Positions 1 through 8,602 of a stretch of DNA of 64,000 bases are shown in pieces (the stretch's first letter is position 1; every line of letters starts with the position of its first letter). Both the position numbers and the translations under genes were made by a program. The stretch is taken from assembly GCF_000233715.2 (NCBI RefSeq), contig NC_021184.1, positions 1,822,001 to 1,886,000 of the forward strand, written 5' to 3'. This stretch comes from Desulfoscipio gibsoniae DSM 7213 (GTDB lineage: Bacteria; Bacillota; Desulfotomaculia; Desulfotomaculales; Desulfallaceae). A model generated the notes under the pieces. The model was not told the origin of the DNA and did not search any database. It saw nothing but the letters and a program-made list of their open reading frames with translations.

Positions 1-380
1 TGGGATTGGCCATCATTCCGGGAGGCGGGGGCACCCAGCTGCTGCCGCGGGTGATCGGCCGGGCCCGGGCCAAGGAACTTATTTTCACCGGCCGCCGCAT
101 TCCGGCCCAGGAAGCTTACCGGCTGGGCCTGGCCAACCACGTAGTGCCGCCGGAAAAATTGATGGAAAAGACAATGGAAATAATGCGCGAGATTACCAAG
201 AACGGTCCCATTGCTCTGCAGCAGGCCAAGCGTTCTATCAACCTGGGAGTGGAACTGGAACTAAATACAGCCCTGGCCCTGGAAGCAGAGTGCTACAATG
301 TTTGCCTGGCCACGGAGGACAGGGACGAGGGGCTGAGGGCGTTTAACGAGAAACGAAAGCCGGTTTACCGGGCCAGGTAA
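1..380 (+). CDS. Enoyl-CoA hydratase/isomerase (crotonase family), C-terminal part, cut by window edge
   Basis: The reading frame is open from the first bases, so the start lies upstream of the window; the TTG at 6 is internal. The visible 125 or so residues carry the crotonase oxyanion-region signature IPGGGGTQLLPR followed by the usual helices (GRxxxAxEAxxLGLxNxVVP) and the C-terminal EDxxEGLRAFNEKRKP tail that closes the active site of neighbouring subunits. The family hydrates 2-enoyl-CoA or carries out related isomerisations in the cytosol. Position upstream of an HMG-CoA-lyase-like enzyme and acetoacetyl-CoA synthetase suggests acyl-CoA or ketone-body type degradation; the exact substrate cannot be read from this fragment. 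Confidence 0.9.
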   Translation, partial: GLAIIPGGGGTQLLPRVIGRARAKELIFTGRRIPAQEAYRLGLANHVVPPEKLMEKTMEIMREITKNGPIALQQAKRSINLGVELELNTALALEAECYNVCLATEDRDEGLRAFNEKRKPVYRAR

Positions 381-472
381 GAAAACCTCTTCAGCTAAGA
401 AATCCTGTGTTTTAAAAAAGTACTTTGCCAATTAGTAGTTGGAAAATTAATTAATTAAAAGGTGGGGATTTT

Positions 473-1489
473 TTGTTTTCACTGAATTATCCAAAAAAAG
501 TGGTTATTGGAGATATCACCGTGCGGGACGGCTTTCAGCATGAAGAAAAATTTATTCCCACCCGGGCTAAGCTCTGGTGCCTGGAAGAGCTGATCCTGGC
601 AGGGTTCAAGCGCATCGAGGTTTCAAACTTTGGCAACCCCAAGGGGATGCCCCAGTTCGCCGATGCCAACGAACTCTTCAAAGCTATCCACACCAGCAAG
701 CGGGTAAAGGATAAACTGGACGATGTGGAAATGACCGCCATCACCATCCGGGAAAGAGCGGTGGACCGGGCTATCGAGGCCAAAAAGGAGGGCTACGGAC
801 CTAATCGCATTTTAATGATGGTATCCACATCGCCCTCTCACATGATCAAAAACTCCGGCCTGGATCATAAGGAATACTGGGCCGAAAGCGAACGCTGCAT
901 TAAAAAGGCCCATGATGCCGGAATAAAGGTCTGCGGCACGGTGAGCACTATCTGGGGCTGCCCCATCGAGGGTCCCACCGAACTGAAAAAGGCGGTGGAA
1001 TTTACAAAGTATTACTTGGATATTGGCGCCGACGACATTGAGCACGCGGATCACGACGGCTCGGCGCCCCCTGACAAGGTTTATGAATACTTTTCCATGA
1101 TTATGGATGCTCTCCCCACCCCCGAACTGCACGTGGCCCATTTCCACGTTACCCGGGGCTGGGGCCTGGCCAACGTCCTGGCGGCTCTGCAGGCCGGTAT
1201 AACCCACTTTGAGGGCACTATGGGCGGAATAGGCGGCCAGCCCACCAACTTCATCGGCGGCTGCCCCGTGGCCGGTACGGGCGACTATTACTACCAGGAT
1301 CCCAACATCGTCGGCCTGGTATCCACTGAGGACATGGTGGTAATGATGGACGAGATGGGCATCGACACCGGGGTAGACGTAAACCGGGTGCTGGAAATAG
1401 GCCGCACCATGGAAAAGATTGTGGGGCGCCGGCTGCGGAGCGAATGCATCAAGACCGGGCGTATTCCCAAGGAGCCCACCGGGTTTTAG
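473..1489 (+). CDS. HMG-CoA-lyase-like DRE-TIM metallolyase
   Basis: This 338-aa protein belongs to the DRE-TIM barrel family (HMG-CoA lyase, isopropylmalate synthase and relatives). It has the metal/substrate RDG at residues 18-20, the paired metal-binding histidines in HFH (223-225) and the catalytic-loop cysteine in GGCP (Cys264), as in true HMG-CoA lyases. The normally DGLQNE motif reads DGFQHE and the GG-rich loop is longer (GGIGGQPTNF), so this is a divergent branch and may use a substrate other than HMG-CoA. The TTG start at 473 follows an AGGTGGGG ribosome-binding site. It lies between a crotonase and acetoacetyl-CoA synthetase. Membership is certain, exact substrate is not. Confidence 0.82.
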   Translation: MFSLNYPKKVVIGDITVRDGFQHEEKFIPTRAKLWCLEELILAGFKRIEVSNFGNPKGMPQFADANELFKAIHTSKRVKDKLDDVEMTAITIRERAVDRAIEAKKEGYGPNRILMMVSTSPSHMIKNSGLDHKEYWAESERCIKKAHDAGIKVCGTVSTIWGCPIEGPTELKKAVEFTKYYLDIGADDIEHADHDGSAPPDKVYEYFSMIMDALPTPELHVAHFHVTRGWGLANVLAALQAGITHFEGTMGGIGGQPTNFIGGCPVAGTGDYYYQDPNIVGLVSTEDMVVMMDEMGIDTGVDVNRVLEIGRTMEKIVGRRLRSECIKTGRIPKEPTGF

Positions 1490-1537
1490 CCGGGAATGTG
1501 CGATACGATTCTTCAATGAAAAGGAGGTATATAATTC

Positions 1538-3490
1538 ATGAAAAAGCTGCTTTGGGAACCGTCCGAACAGCACATTAAGCAGGCCAATATGACCCGTTTC
1601 ATCAGATTTGTCAATGAAAAATTCGGGCTGGAGCTTAAAACTTATGCAGACCTTTACCAGTGGTCCGTCACCAGTATCCCCGACTTCTGGGAGGCCATGT
1701 GGGAATTCGGTGACATCAGGGCTTCCCGGGACTATGACACCGTCGTGGAAAATTTGGATGATATGCTTGGCTCCAGGTGGTTTAAGGGCGCCGAACTGAA
1801 CTTTGCCCAGAACCTGCTCCGTTACCGGGATGACCGGACCGCCATAATCTTCAAAAGTGAAAAGCAGGACCCGGTACGGTTGTCCTATGCCGAGCTGTAT
1901 GACAATGTGGCCCGCCTGGCCCGCTCGCTGCGGGACATGGGTGTTCAAAAGGGAGACCGGGTGGCCGGTTTCCTGCCCAACATGATGGAAACCGTTATTG
2001 CCATGCTGGCCACCACCAGCATTGGAGCCATCTGGTCCTCATGCTCCCCGGATTTCGGCATCAAAGGGGTGCTGGATCGATTCGGGCAAATCGAACCCCG
2101 GGTGCTGTTTACAGCCAATGGTTATTTCTATAACGGCAAGTCCTTTAACTCCCTAGGGCGAATCGCCGGCTTTTTAAAAGACATCCCGTCCATCGAAAAG
2201 GTGGTAGTTGTCCCCTTCATAGAAGAAAAACCCGACATCAGCGGAGTACCCAACGCAGTATATTTCCAGGATTTTATGGCCCCGGAATCAGGGCTGGAAA
2301 TAGAGTTTGAACAATTACCCTTCGATCACCCGCTGTACATCATGTACTCCTCCGGTACCACAGGTGTACCCAAGTGCATCGTGCACGGGGCCGGCGGCAC
2401 CCTGATCCAGCACCTGAAGGAACACATCCTGCACACCGACATAAAAAGGGAGGACAACATCTTTTACTTCACCACCTGTGGCTGGATGATGTGGAACTGG
2501 CTGGTAAGCGCCCTTGCCGTGGGGGCTACCATCACTCTTTTCGACGGCTCGCCCTTTTATCCCGGTCCCGGCGCGCTGTTTAAACTGGCCCAGGATGAAA
2601 AGATAAGTGTTTTCGGGACCAGCGCCAAGTACCTGGCCTCCCTGGAAAAGGAGGGCTTTAAGCCAGGGCAGGAATACAACCTTGACCACCTGCGGGCCAT
2701 TCTTTCCACGGGCTCTCCTCTTGCCGCGGAAACCTTTGAGTACGTGTACCGGGACATTAAGAAGGACCTGTGCCTTTCCTCCATCTCGGGCGGCACGGAC
2801 ATCATTTCCTGCTTTGCCCTGGGCAATCCCATTGGGCCGGTCTACGCCGGGGAACTGCAGTGCAGGGGACTGGGTATGAAGGTAGAGTCCTTCAGTCTCG
2901 AAGGAAAACCGGAAATAAACCAGAAAGGTGAACTGGTATGCACGGCACCATTCCCCTCCATGCCTATAGGCTTCTGGAACGACCCGGAACAGGAGAAGTT
3001 CAGGGGCGCCTATTTCGACGTTTACCCCAATGTGTGGCATCACGGGGACTATATCGAAATTACTGAAACGGGCGGAGTAATCATTTACGGGCGTTCCGAC
3101 GCTACACTCAACCCGGGCGGTGTGCGGATAGGCACGGCTGAAATTTACCGCCAGGTAGAGACCCTACCCGAGATTTTAGACAGCCTGGTGGTGGGCCAGG
3201 ATTGGGACGGCGACGTGCGGGTGATATTATTTGTCAAACTGGCTGACGGATACGAGTTAACCAGTGAATTCGTTAAGAAAATTAAAAAGGTTATCAGGGA
3301 AAATGCCACCCCGCGCCACGTACCGGCCAAAATTGTGAGCATAAAGGACATTCCCAATACCATAAATGGCAAGAAAGTGGAACTTGCCGTGAGAAATGTA
3401 ATTCACAACCGGCCCGTTTTGAACAAGGACGCGTTTGCCAACCCGGAGGCGCTGGATTATTATAAAGATATCCCTGAGTTGCAGAATTAG
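1538..3490 (+). CDS. Acetoacetyl-CoA synthetase (AMP-forming)
   Basis: This 650-aa adenylate-forming enzyme activates acetoacetate (or a similar short 3-oxo acid) to its CoA ester at the cost of ATP to AMP. The length and the N-terminal extension before the AMP-binding domain are typical of the acetoacetyl-CoA synthetase branch. The P-loop-like A3 motif MYSSGTTGVPK is at residues 269-279, the GWMMWNW segment follows, and the C-terminal INGKK supplies the catalytic A10 lysine around 613. Start ATG 1538 sits behind AAAAGGAGG. It follows the HMG-CoA-lyase-like gene by 48 bp and precedes a broken mvaB, so the cluster looks designed around HMG-CoA, acetoacetate and acetoacetyl-CoA. Confidence 0.88.
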   Translation: MKKLLWEPSEQHIKQANMTRFIRFVNEKFGLELKTYADLYQWSVTSIPDFWEAMWEFGDIRASRDYDTVVENLDDMLGSRWFKGAELNFAQNLLRYRDDRTAIIFKSEKQDPVRLSYAELYDNVARLARSLRDMGVQKGDRVAGFLPNMMETVIAMLATTSIGAIWSSCSPDFGIKGVLDRFGQIEPRVLFTANGYFYNGKSFNSLGRIAGFLKDIPSIEKVVVVPFIEEKPDISGVPNAVYFQDFMAPESGLEIEFEQLPFDHPLYIMYSSGTTGVPKCIVHGAGGTLIQHLKEHILHTDIKREDNIFYFTTCGWMMWNWLVSALAVGATITLFDGSPFYPGPGALFKLAQDEKISVFGTSAKYLASLEKEGFKPGQEYNLDHLRAILSTGSPLAAETFEYVYRDIKKDLCLSSISGGTDIISCFALGNPIGPVYAGELQCRGLGMKVESFSLEGKPEINQKGELVCTAPFPSMPIGFWNDPEQEKFRGAYFDVYPNVWHHGDYIEITETGGVIIYGRSDATLNPGGVRIGTAEIYRQVETLPEILDSLVVGQDWDGDVRVILFVKLADGYELTSEFVKKIKKVIRENATPRHVPAKIVSIKDIPNTINGKKVELAVRNVIHNRPVLNKDAFANPEALDYYKDIPELQN

Positions 3491-3525
3491 AAAATTTTTC
3501 ACAATGATCTTCAGGGGGTGGGAAG

Positions 3526-3645
3526 GTGCAGTGGCCTGATTACGTAAAAATAAGAGAAGTTGGCCCCAGAGACGGGTTGCAGAATGAAGACAGGTTCGTT
3601 CCCAGTTTCCCACTTAAAATGATTATTAGCTCAATTATAATCTAA
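3526..3645 (+). pseudogene. Truncated HMG-CoA lyase (mvaB) remnant, N-terminal part only
   Basis: A GTG at 3526 behind GGGGGTGGGAAG opens a 39-codon frame whose first residues read VKIREVGPRDGLQNE and then DRFVPS, the canonical N-terminus of bacterial HMG-CoA lyase including the catalytic Arg-Asp of the RDGLQNE motif. After about 30 residues the resemblance stops abruptly, and the frame runs into a TAA at 3643-3645. The complete enzyme is about 300 residues, so more than 85 percent is missing. It stands 35 bp after acetoacetyl-CoA synthetase, as expected for the last gene of a ketone-body or leucine-type operon. The loss of the rest coincides with a fall in GC content, pointing to a deletion or insertion junction near 3610. 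Confidence 0.8.
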
Positions 3646-3666
3646 GCAAGCTTTTTGTTTGCCATC

Positions 3667-3699
3667 ATAATAAGCCGGGCATTTAGCTCGGCTTATTAT
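3667..3699 (-). terminator. Hairpin, probable terminator of a minus-strand gene remnant
   Basis: An 11-bp perfect stem (ATAATAAGCCG with CGGCTTATTAT) encloses an 11-nt loop. There is no clear T run on the + side. Read on the minus strand it comes just after the TAG of the short minus-strand remnant at 3702-3770, so it more likely served that gene. It could act on both strands. Confidence 0.45.
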
Positions 3700-3701
3700 T
3701 G

Positions 3702-3770
3702 CTACATCAAATTTTCCTTGATCCAGTTATTTACCTCATCATTGGCGTCTGCATCACTTATGCAATACCC
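3702..3770 (-). pseudogene. Possible C-terminal remnant of a minus-strand gene
   Basis: Read on the minus strand, 22 codons are open and end in TAG, giving a tail that reads SDADANDEVNNWIKENLM. The composition is that of a real protein C-terminus (acidic, amphipathic helix, few rare residues). A stop lies directly upstream, and the nadE promoter overlaps that side, so nothing longer survives. A strong hairpin follows its stop within a few bases. I do not recognise the parent protein. Confidence is low because 22 codons can be open by chance. Confidence 0.3.
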
Positions 3771-3780
3771 TTATACTCAT

Positions 3781-3810
3781 TTGCCTAATTTCAAAAAAAT
3801 GTGATAAAAT
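3781..3810 (+). promoter_or_regulatory. Probable vegetative promoter of nadE
   Basis: TTGCCT (3781-3786) and TAAAAT (3805-3810) are separated by 18 bp. Transcription would start near 3817, which excludes the upstream in-frame GTG at 3817 and supports the ATG at 3853 as the nadE start. Confidence 0.55.
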
Positions 3811-3852
3811 ACTATCGTGCGTGTATATATGCCTTTGAATGGGGGTCAAATT

Positions 3853-4581
3853 ATGCTGATTAATGACCTGGCTAAGAAAATTGAGAATTGGTTACAGGAA
3901 CAAATCAAAGATAGAGATGCCAGGGGTTTTGTTGTCGGGTTGAGCGGTGGTATAGACTCAGCAGTTACAGCGGCATTGTGCCGGAATGTTTGTCCAGAAA
4001 CTACTTTCGGTGTGATTATGCCCTGCTATAGTAATACCGAAGATGCTCAGCATGCTGAATTACTGGCTAAATCAATCGGTATAGAATACGAAACAATTAA
4101 ATTGGATAAACCCTTTGCGGAAATGGTGAAACTGCTTACTGGTGAAGATTATAACCCTGAAAAAAAAGATTTGGTGGTTGCCAATATTAAGCCGCGGCTT
4201 AGAATGACAACCCTTTATTATTTTGCAGCCAGAAGGCAAAGCCTGGTGGTGGGTACTGGAAATCGCAGTGAGCTCACTGTGGGCTATTTTACTAAACACG
4301 GAGACGGTGGTGTAGATTTGCTGCCCATCGCTAATTTGGTTAAAAAACAAGTTGTTGAACTTGCCAGGTTTTTGGAAATTCCCGCCCCTATTATTGATAA
4401 GCCACCTTCGGCTGGTTTATGGGAAGGACAAAGTGACGAAAAAGAAATGGGTATCACCTACGAAGAGTTGGACAGATATATTTTGACCGGGCAGGCTGAA
4501 GACCGGGTGAGAAAAAGAGTGGATGACATGGCTATGAAGAGTCTTCATAAAAAGCAATTGCCGGCTATGCCTCCATTATAG
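3853..4581 (+). CDS. nadE: NAD+ synthetase, ammonia-dependent type
   Basis: NadE amidates nicotinic acid adenine dinucleotide to NAD+ in the last step of NAD synthesis. The 242-residue length without a nitrilase-type glutaminase domain marks the short, ammonia-using form. The PP-loop ATP motif SGGIDS is at residues 31-36, and the family motif GTGNRSE followed by GYFTKHGDGGVD appears in the second third. The C-terminal PPSAGLWEGQSDEKEMGITYEELD block is also typical. I chose ATG 3853 because GGGGGTC precedes it and the promoter at 3781-3810 places +1 near the alternative GTG 3817. It is a single gene, more AT-rich than the genes upstream of 3645. Confidence 0.93.
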   Translation: MLINDLAKKIENWLQEQIKDRDARGFVVGLSGGIDSAVTAALCRNVCPETTFGVIMPCYSNTEDAQHAELLAKSIGIEYETIKLDKPFAEMVKLLTGEDYNPEKKDLVVANIKPRLRMTTLYYFAARRQSLVVGTGNRSELTVGYFTKHGDGGVDLLPIANLVKKQVVELARFLEIPAPIIDKPPSAGLWEGQSDEKEMGITYEELDRYILTGQAEDRVRKRVDDMAMKSLHKKQLPAMPPL

Positions 4582-4626
4582 AATAGAATTTGTTATGCGA
4601 ACACGCATTTAAAGGAGATGAATCAG

Positions 4627-5364
4627 GTGTCTGGGCATTCTAAATGGTCAACTATAAAAAGAAAAAAAGCCAAAGTAGATTCGCAGCGGGGAAAAGTTTT
4701 TACTAAAATTGCTAAGGAAATAATTGCGGCTGCCAGGCAGGGCGGTGGTGATCCGGAAGCTAATTTACGACTTAAGAACGCCATTGCCAAAGCCAAAGAA
4801 GAAAATATACCTAACGATAACATCCAGCGAGCCATTAAGCGGGGCACCGGTGAACTGGGCGGTGCTAATTATGAAGAATTAACTTATGAAGGTTACGGGC
4901 CCGGGGGAGTGGCCGTTATGATAGACATTATGACGGATAATCGTAACCGCACGGCCGGTGAAATAAGACATTTGTTCTCCAAATACGGCGGGAACCTCGG
5001 TGAAACCGGTTGTGTTTCCTGGATGTTTGATACCCGCGGGGTACTGATTATTGAAAAGGCTAACTTGAAAGTGGACAGTGATGAGTTTTTACTTACCGCC
5101 CTTGATGCAGGGGCTTTGGATGTCAAAGAGGAAGACGACAGTTTGGAAGTTATTACTGAGCCTGATGCTATAAATCAGGTGGCTGATACACTGGCGGTGG
5201 AAGGGGTAATCATAAGCCACTCTGAAATATCCAGAATACCTCAAAATACGGTGGTGCTTACCGGCAGCCAGCAGGAGCAAATGCTTAAGCTAATGGATAT
5301 GCTGGAGGATCATGACGATGTGCAGGATGTATACGCTAATTTTGATATAGTGGATGAAGAATAG
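4627..5364 (+). CDS. YebC/PmpR-family translation or transcription regulator
   Basis: The product (245 aa) begins MSGHSKW, the invariant start of the YebC/TACO1 family, and contains the family block [22 protein letters not shown] near residue 55 and [10 protein letters not shown] near 95. Members have been described both as DNA-binding regulators and as factors that relieve ribosome stalling at proline stretches; which applies here cannot be told. The upstream ATG at 4618 overlaps the AAAGGAG ribosome-binding site (4611-4617), so the GTG at 4627 is the better start and gives the canonical N-terminus. In many Firmicutes it lies next to ruvC, as here with one gene between. A terminator overlaps its stop codon. 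Confidence 0.92.
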   Translation: MSGHSKWSTIKRKKAKVDSQRGKVFTKIAKEIIAAARQGGGDPEANLRLKNAIAKAKEENIPNDNIQRAIKRGTGELGGANYEELTYEGYGPGGVAVMIDIMTDNRNRTAGEIRHLFSKYGGNLGETGCVSWMFDTRGVLIIEKANLKVDSDEFLLTALDAGALDVKEEDDSLEVITEPDAINQVADTLAVEGVIISHSEISRIPQNTVVLTGSQQEQMLKLMDMLEDHDDVQDVYANFDIVDEE

Positions 5365-5397
5365 GTTGCTGTTTTTAGCAACCTATGTTATTTTTTT
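5361..5397 (+). terminator. Rho-independent terminator after yebC
   Basis: A 10-bp perfect stem (ATAGGTTGCT with AGCAACCTAT) is followed by TGTTATTTTTTT. The stem includes the yebC stop codon. Confidence 0.9.
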
Positions 5398-5508
5398 GCA
5401 TAAATATGGCAATAATCCTTGTATTAAACTATATGGGTGCAGTGGTAACATAAGTCAAATCTGCACTGCGTACCATAGGTCCAATATAAATAACAAAGGA
5501 GTATTGCT

Positions 5509-6129
5509 ATGTTAAATAAGCTATTTGGTATGATAGCAGCAGCTGTGCTGGTATTTTTAGTTGCCATAGCAGTGTATTTTACTTTAAGTACTGTCAGCGA
5601 CCCGGCAATGAAGCCCATATTCACCGGTGACAAGGTGGAACCGCTAATTAATTCTAACACCATTATCCGCCAGGAGAATAAATATAGCGCCTGCGGTGAT
5701 GTGGAGATATATTACCGGGGTCCGGCTACGCATGATTTAATTGGTTTGGATGAGCAGCGCCTGCAGATGAAGTTTCCACGGCAGGACGGATGGGATGTTG
5801 CTGTGCAAGGCGATGAAGTGGTTATAACCAAACAGATAGAAGGATTGTGTGGTATGCATAAAGAGTACAGACATTTAGGCATTACTGATGATCAGCTGGC
5901 TGTTTATCAGGGGCCTCTGGGCTATGACGACATATTGTTACGCTTGGAGACAAGCATAAATATTAACCTTTTGCCCGAATCGTTTCTGAATAAGCTAAAA
6001 AAGAGTAATGACTTTGCAAGTTTGAACGCTGATGAAAGGCTCGATCTACAAAACGCATTGGAGTTCACCGATGAGCAATCGCTGAATACATTGCTGGAAA
6101 ACTTTGATGAGTATAGGATTCATCAATAG
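5509..6129 (+). CDS. BofC-like protein with N-terminal membrane anchor
   Basis: This 206-aa protein has one hydrophobic segment at residues 8-27 and an otherwise hydrophilic body, so it should be anchored with its domain outside the membrane. Around residues 120-140 it has YRHLGITDDQLAVYQGP, which resembles the C-terminal domain of BofC, the forespore-secreted regulator of the SpoIVB checkpoint in Bacillus. Location between yebC and ruvC matches BofC-like genes in spore-forming Clostridia. The resemblance is limited to the C-terminal domain and the checkpoint role is inferred by analogy. ATG 5509 follows AAAGGAG. Confidence 0.65.
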   Translation: MLNKLFGMIAAAVLVFLVAIAVYFTLSTVSDPAMKPIFTGDKVEPLINSNTIIRQENKYSACGDVEIYYRGPATHDLIGLDEQRLQMKFPRQDGWDVAVQGDEVVITKQIEGLCGMHKEYRHLGITDDQLAVYQGPLGYDDILLRLETSININLLPESFLNKLKKSNDFASLNADERLDLQNALEFTDEQSLNTLLENFDEYRIHQ

Positions 6130-6197
6130 CACAAATGTTGTGGTTATAAGGCCATTGTGTTACTATTTTACTAATTATAGAGATGCGGAGTGATTAA

Positions 6198-6683
6198 ATG
6201 CGTGTTTTGGGGGTAGACCCCGGCATCGCCATTACCGGTTATGGAATAGTAGATTTTGCCGGCGGCAAATTTAGGCCGGTGACCTATGGTTGCATACGCA
6301 GTGCGGCGGATATGTCGCCGCATTTAAGGTTAAATAAATTATATAATGAATTAAAAGACTTAATAGTTAAATACCATCCTCAATGTTTGGCGGTGGAGGA
6401 ATTATTTTTTAACCGTAACGTACGCACCGCCATGTCTGTGGGCCAGGCCCGGGGGGTGATTATACTGGCTGCCGCCCGGGCCGGTCTGGCAGTATATGAA
6501 TATACCCCTCTACAGGTGAAACAGGCTGTGGTGGGGCGTGGACGGGCTGATAAACAACAGGTACAGTATATGATAAAGATGATACTGAATTTACCTGCGG
6601 TTCCCCGGCCTGATGATGTGGCGGACGCGCTGGCCGTGGCTGTATGCCATGTAAATAAAAACAGTGGTTTAGCTATAAAGTAG
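6198..6683 (+). CDS. ruvC: Holliday junction endonuclease RuvC
   Basis: RuvC cuts Holliday junctions symmetrically as part of the RuvABC resolvasome. The 161-residue protein shows the RNase H-like fold signature with four acidic catalytic positions, Asp7 in GVDPG, Glu67 in AVEELFF, and Asp140 and Asp143 in [10 protein letters not shown]. Length is normal for the family (about 160-170). ruvA follows after 70 bp and ruvB after that, giving the complete ruvCAB set, which is usual for Clostridia. Confidence 0.97.
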   Translation: MRVLGVDPGIAITGYGIVDFAGGKFRPVTYGCIRSAADMSPHLRLNKLYNELKDLIVKYHPQCLAVEELFFNRNVRTAMSVGQARGVIILAAARAGLAVYEYTPLQVKQAVVGRGRADKQQVQYMIKMILNLPAVPRPDDVADALAVAVCHVNKNSGLAIK

Positions 6684-6753
6684 GGCTGTCCATTGCTTAA
6701 CTAGATAGACAAGGTTTTATATTTTATATTAGACGTTAGGTGGGCGACACTGT

Positions 6754-7368
6754 ATGATAGCGTTTTTAAGGGGTACTGTAGCCAGTGTGGAAATTGAAGC
6801 AGTAGTGCTTGATGTGCATGGAGTGGGCTACAAGGTTAACGTAACCGCTGCGTGCGCTGCCAGTTTATCAGGCATGGTTGATCAAGAAGTATCACTACAT
6901 ACGCATATGATTGTCCGGGAAGATGATATGCAGCTATATGGTTTCTTTAGCACCGAGGAAATAAATGTTTTTCTGTTGTTATTAGGAGTGAACGGCGTTG
7001 GGCCACGGGCTGCTCTGGGTGTTTTGTCACACTTAACGCCGCAGGGATTGGCCCGTGCTGTGACAATTGAGGACATATCGGCACTTACCAAGGTGCCGGG
7101 GGTGGGCAAAAAGATCGCCCAGCGGATTGTCTTGGAGTTAAAGGATAAATTTAAAAAGTTAGGAATTAAATCGGCTGAAACGCCGTCGCAGCCTGATGAA
7201 ACAGCGGTGGCCGGTGCTTTGGATGATGCTCTGGCCGGTCTTTTGGCACTGGGCTACGGTGCCGGTGAGGCACGGGATGCCGTACAGAGGGCAATGGAGT
7301 TAGGTAAATCAGCCAGTGTGTCAGAGTTAATTAAGCTAGCGCTGCGTTTTTTGGATAAATCTAAATAA
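6754..7368 (+). CDS. ruvA: Holliday junction DNA-binding subunit RuvA
   Basis: RuvA binds the four-way junction as a tetramer and recruits the RuvB motors. The 204-residue product opens with the OB-fold sequence MIAFLRGTVASVE, then the tandem helix-hairpin-helix region (LLGVNGVGPRAALGVLS and LTKVPGVGKKIAQRIVLELKDK, residues about 71-130), an acidic linker and the C-terminal RuvB-binding domain (DALAGLLALGYGAGEARDAVQ). All three domains are intact. It is preceded by TTAGGTGGG and lies between ruvC and ruvB. Confidence 0.97.
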   Translation: MIAFLRGTVASVEIEAVVLDVHGVGYKVNVTAACAASLSGMVDQEVSLHTHMIVREDDMQLYGFFSTEEINVFLLLLGVNGVGPRAALGVLSHLTPQGLARAVTIEDISALTKVPGVGKKIAQRIVLELKDKFKKLGIKSAETPSQPDETAVAGALDDALAGLLALGYGAGEARDAVQRAMELGKSASVSELIKLALRFLDKSK

Positions 7369-7550
7369 TGATTGCGTGCACTTGGCTGCACATCTACGTT
7401 TAAACCGAGATAACTATTGAAATAAAAGGAGGGGCGGGCGCCGGGCGGACGTTTTCCAAAAGCGTGGCACATTAAATGTTCTTTTAAATCTGTGGTAAAG
7501 GTACTATTGTTAACATAGACTTAATGTCTGTCTGGCGCCCGGAGTGTGGT

Positions 7551-8582
7551 ATGGGGGATCTAAATCAAGAAAGAATAATAACAGCTGCTCTAAGAGAAGA
7601 AGATACGGATACCGAGCTTAGCCTGCGGCCGCGTAAGCTGAGTGAATATATTGGCCAGGATAAGGTTAAGGAGACTATTAGTATATTTATTCAAGCCGCC
7701 CTGCAGCGTGGCGAAACGTTGGATCATGTGCTTTTATTCGGGCCGCCCGGTTTGGGTAAAACTACACTGGCTAACATTATTTCCAACGAGTTGGGAGTCA
7801 ATATTCGTACTACCTCCGGGCCGGCCATCGAACGTCCCGGAGATTTGGCGGCTATTTTAACCAACCTGCAGCAGGGTGATGTGTTATTTATTGACGAGGT
7901 GCACCGGTTGAGCCGTACGGTGGAGGAAATACTGTACCCGGCCATGGAGGACTTTTCCCTGGATATTATTATTGGCAAGGGACCCGGGGCCCGTTCCATA
8001 AGAATTGATTTACCTCGTTTTACACTGATTGGTGCTACCACCAGAGCTGGTTTAATGACTACCCCCTTGAGGGATCGGTTTGGCGTGATCAGCAGGCTGG
8101 ATTATTATCGTACCGGTGATCTGGTAACCATTATAACCAGGGCTGCTCAAATTTTAGGTGTGCTAATTGATGGCGGCGGTGCGGAGGAAATCGCCCGCCG
8201 GTCCCGCGGCACCCCCCGCATTGCCAATCGCCTGCTGAAGCGGGTGCGCGATTATGCCCAGGTCAAGGCCGACGGTGAGATTAAACGGGCGGTGGCCGAT
8301 GAGGCGTTGGAGTTTTTTGAAGTTGATCCGTTGGGACTGGATCAGGCTGACCGCCGGGTGCTGCTGGCGATAATTACTAAGTTTGCCGGTGGGCCCGTGG
8401 GAGTTGAAACTATTGCAGCTGCTACCGGCGAAGAGGCAGACACTGTGGAGGATGTTTATGAGCCCTACTTGTTACAATTGGGGCTGCTGGCCCGTACCCC
8501 GCGCGGTCGGGTGGTCACTCCCGCTGCTTATAAACACCTGGGTGTGGAAATGCCCGGAGCAAAACAGCCCACGTTGTGGTAA
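7551..8582 (+). CDS. ruvB: Holliday junction branch-migration helicase RuvB
   Basis: RuvB is the hexameric AAA+ motor that drives branch migration. With the start at ATG 7551 (GGAG at 7541-7544) it is 343 residues, the family norm, and begins MGDLNQERI; an ATG at 7524 would add nine residues without a ribosome-binding site. Walker A GPPGLGKT is at residues 64-71, Walker B appears as LFIDEVHRL near 115, and the sensor [18 protein letters not shown] lies near 165. The C-terminal winged helix reads [15 protein letters not shown]. The 182-bp spacer after ruvA is unusually long and contains a strong Shine-Dalgarno-like stretch without an ORF. Confidence 0.96.
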   Translation: MGDLNQERIITAALREEDTDTELSLRPRKLSEYIGQDKVKETISIFIQAALQRGETLDHVLLFGPPGLGKTTLANIISNELGVNIRTTSGPAIERPGDLAAILTNLQQGDVLFIDEVHRLSRTVEEILYPAMEDFSLDIIIGKGPGARSIRIDLPRFTLIGATTRAGLMTTPLRDRFGVISRLDYYRTGDLVTIITRAAQILGVLIDGGGAEEIARRSRGTPRIANRLLKRVRDYAQVKADGEIKRAVADEALEFFEVDPLGLDQADRRVLLAIITKFAGGPVGVETIAAATGEEADTVEDVYEPYLLQLGLLARTPRGRVVTPAAYKHLGVEMPGAKQPTLW

Positions 8583-8602
8583 CGAAGGAGTAAGGTAAGG
8601 TC

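Noticed and set aside
812-1948. 378-codon open frame on the minus strand
   Set aside because: It is the complement of two well-supported genes (DRE-TIM enzyme and acetoacetyl-CoA synthetase) in GC-rich DNA, crosses the gap between them, and has no recognisable domain.
2315-3043. 242-codon open frame on the minus strand
   Set aside because: It lies wholly opposite acetoacetyl-CoA synthetase, reads as low-complexity, and lacks a ribosome-binding site or domain.
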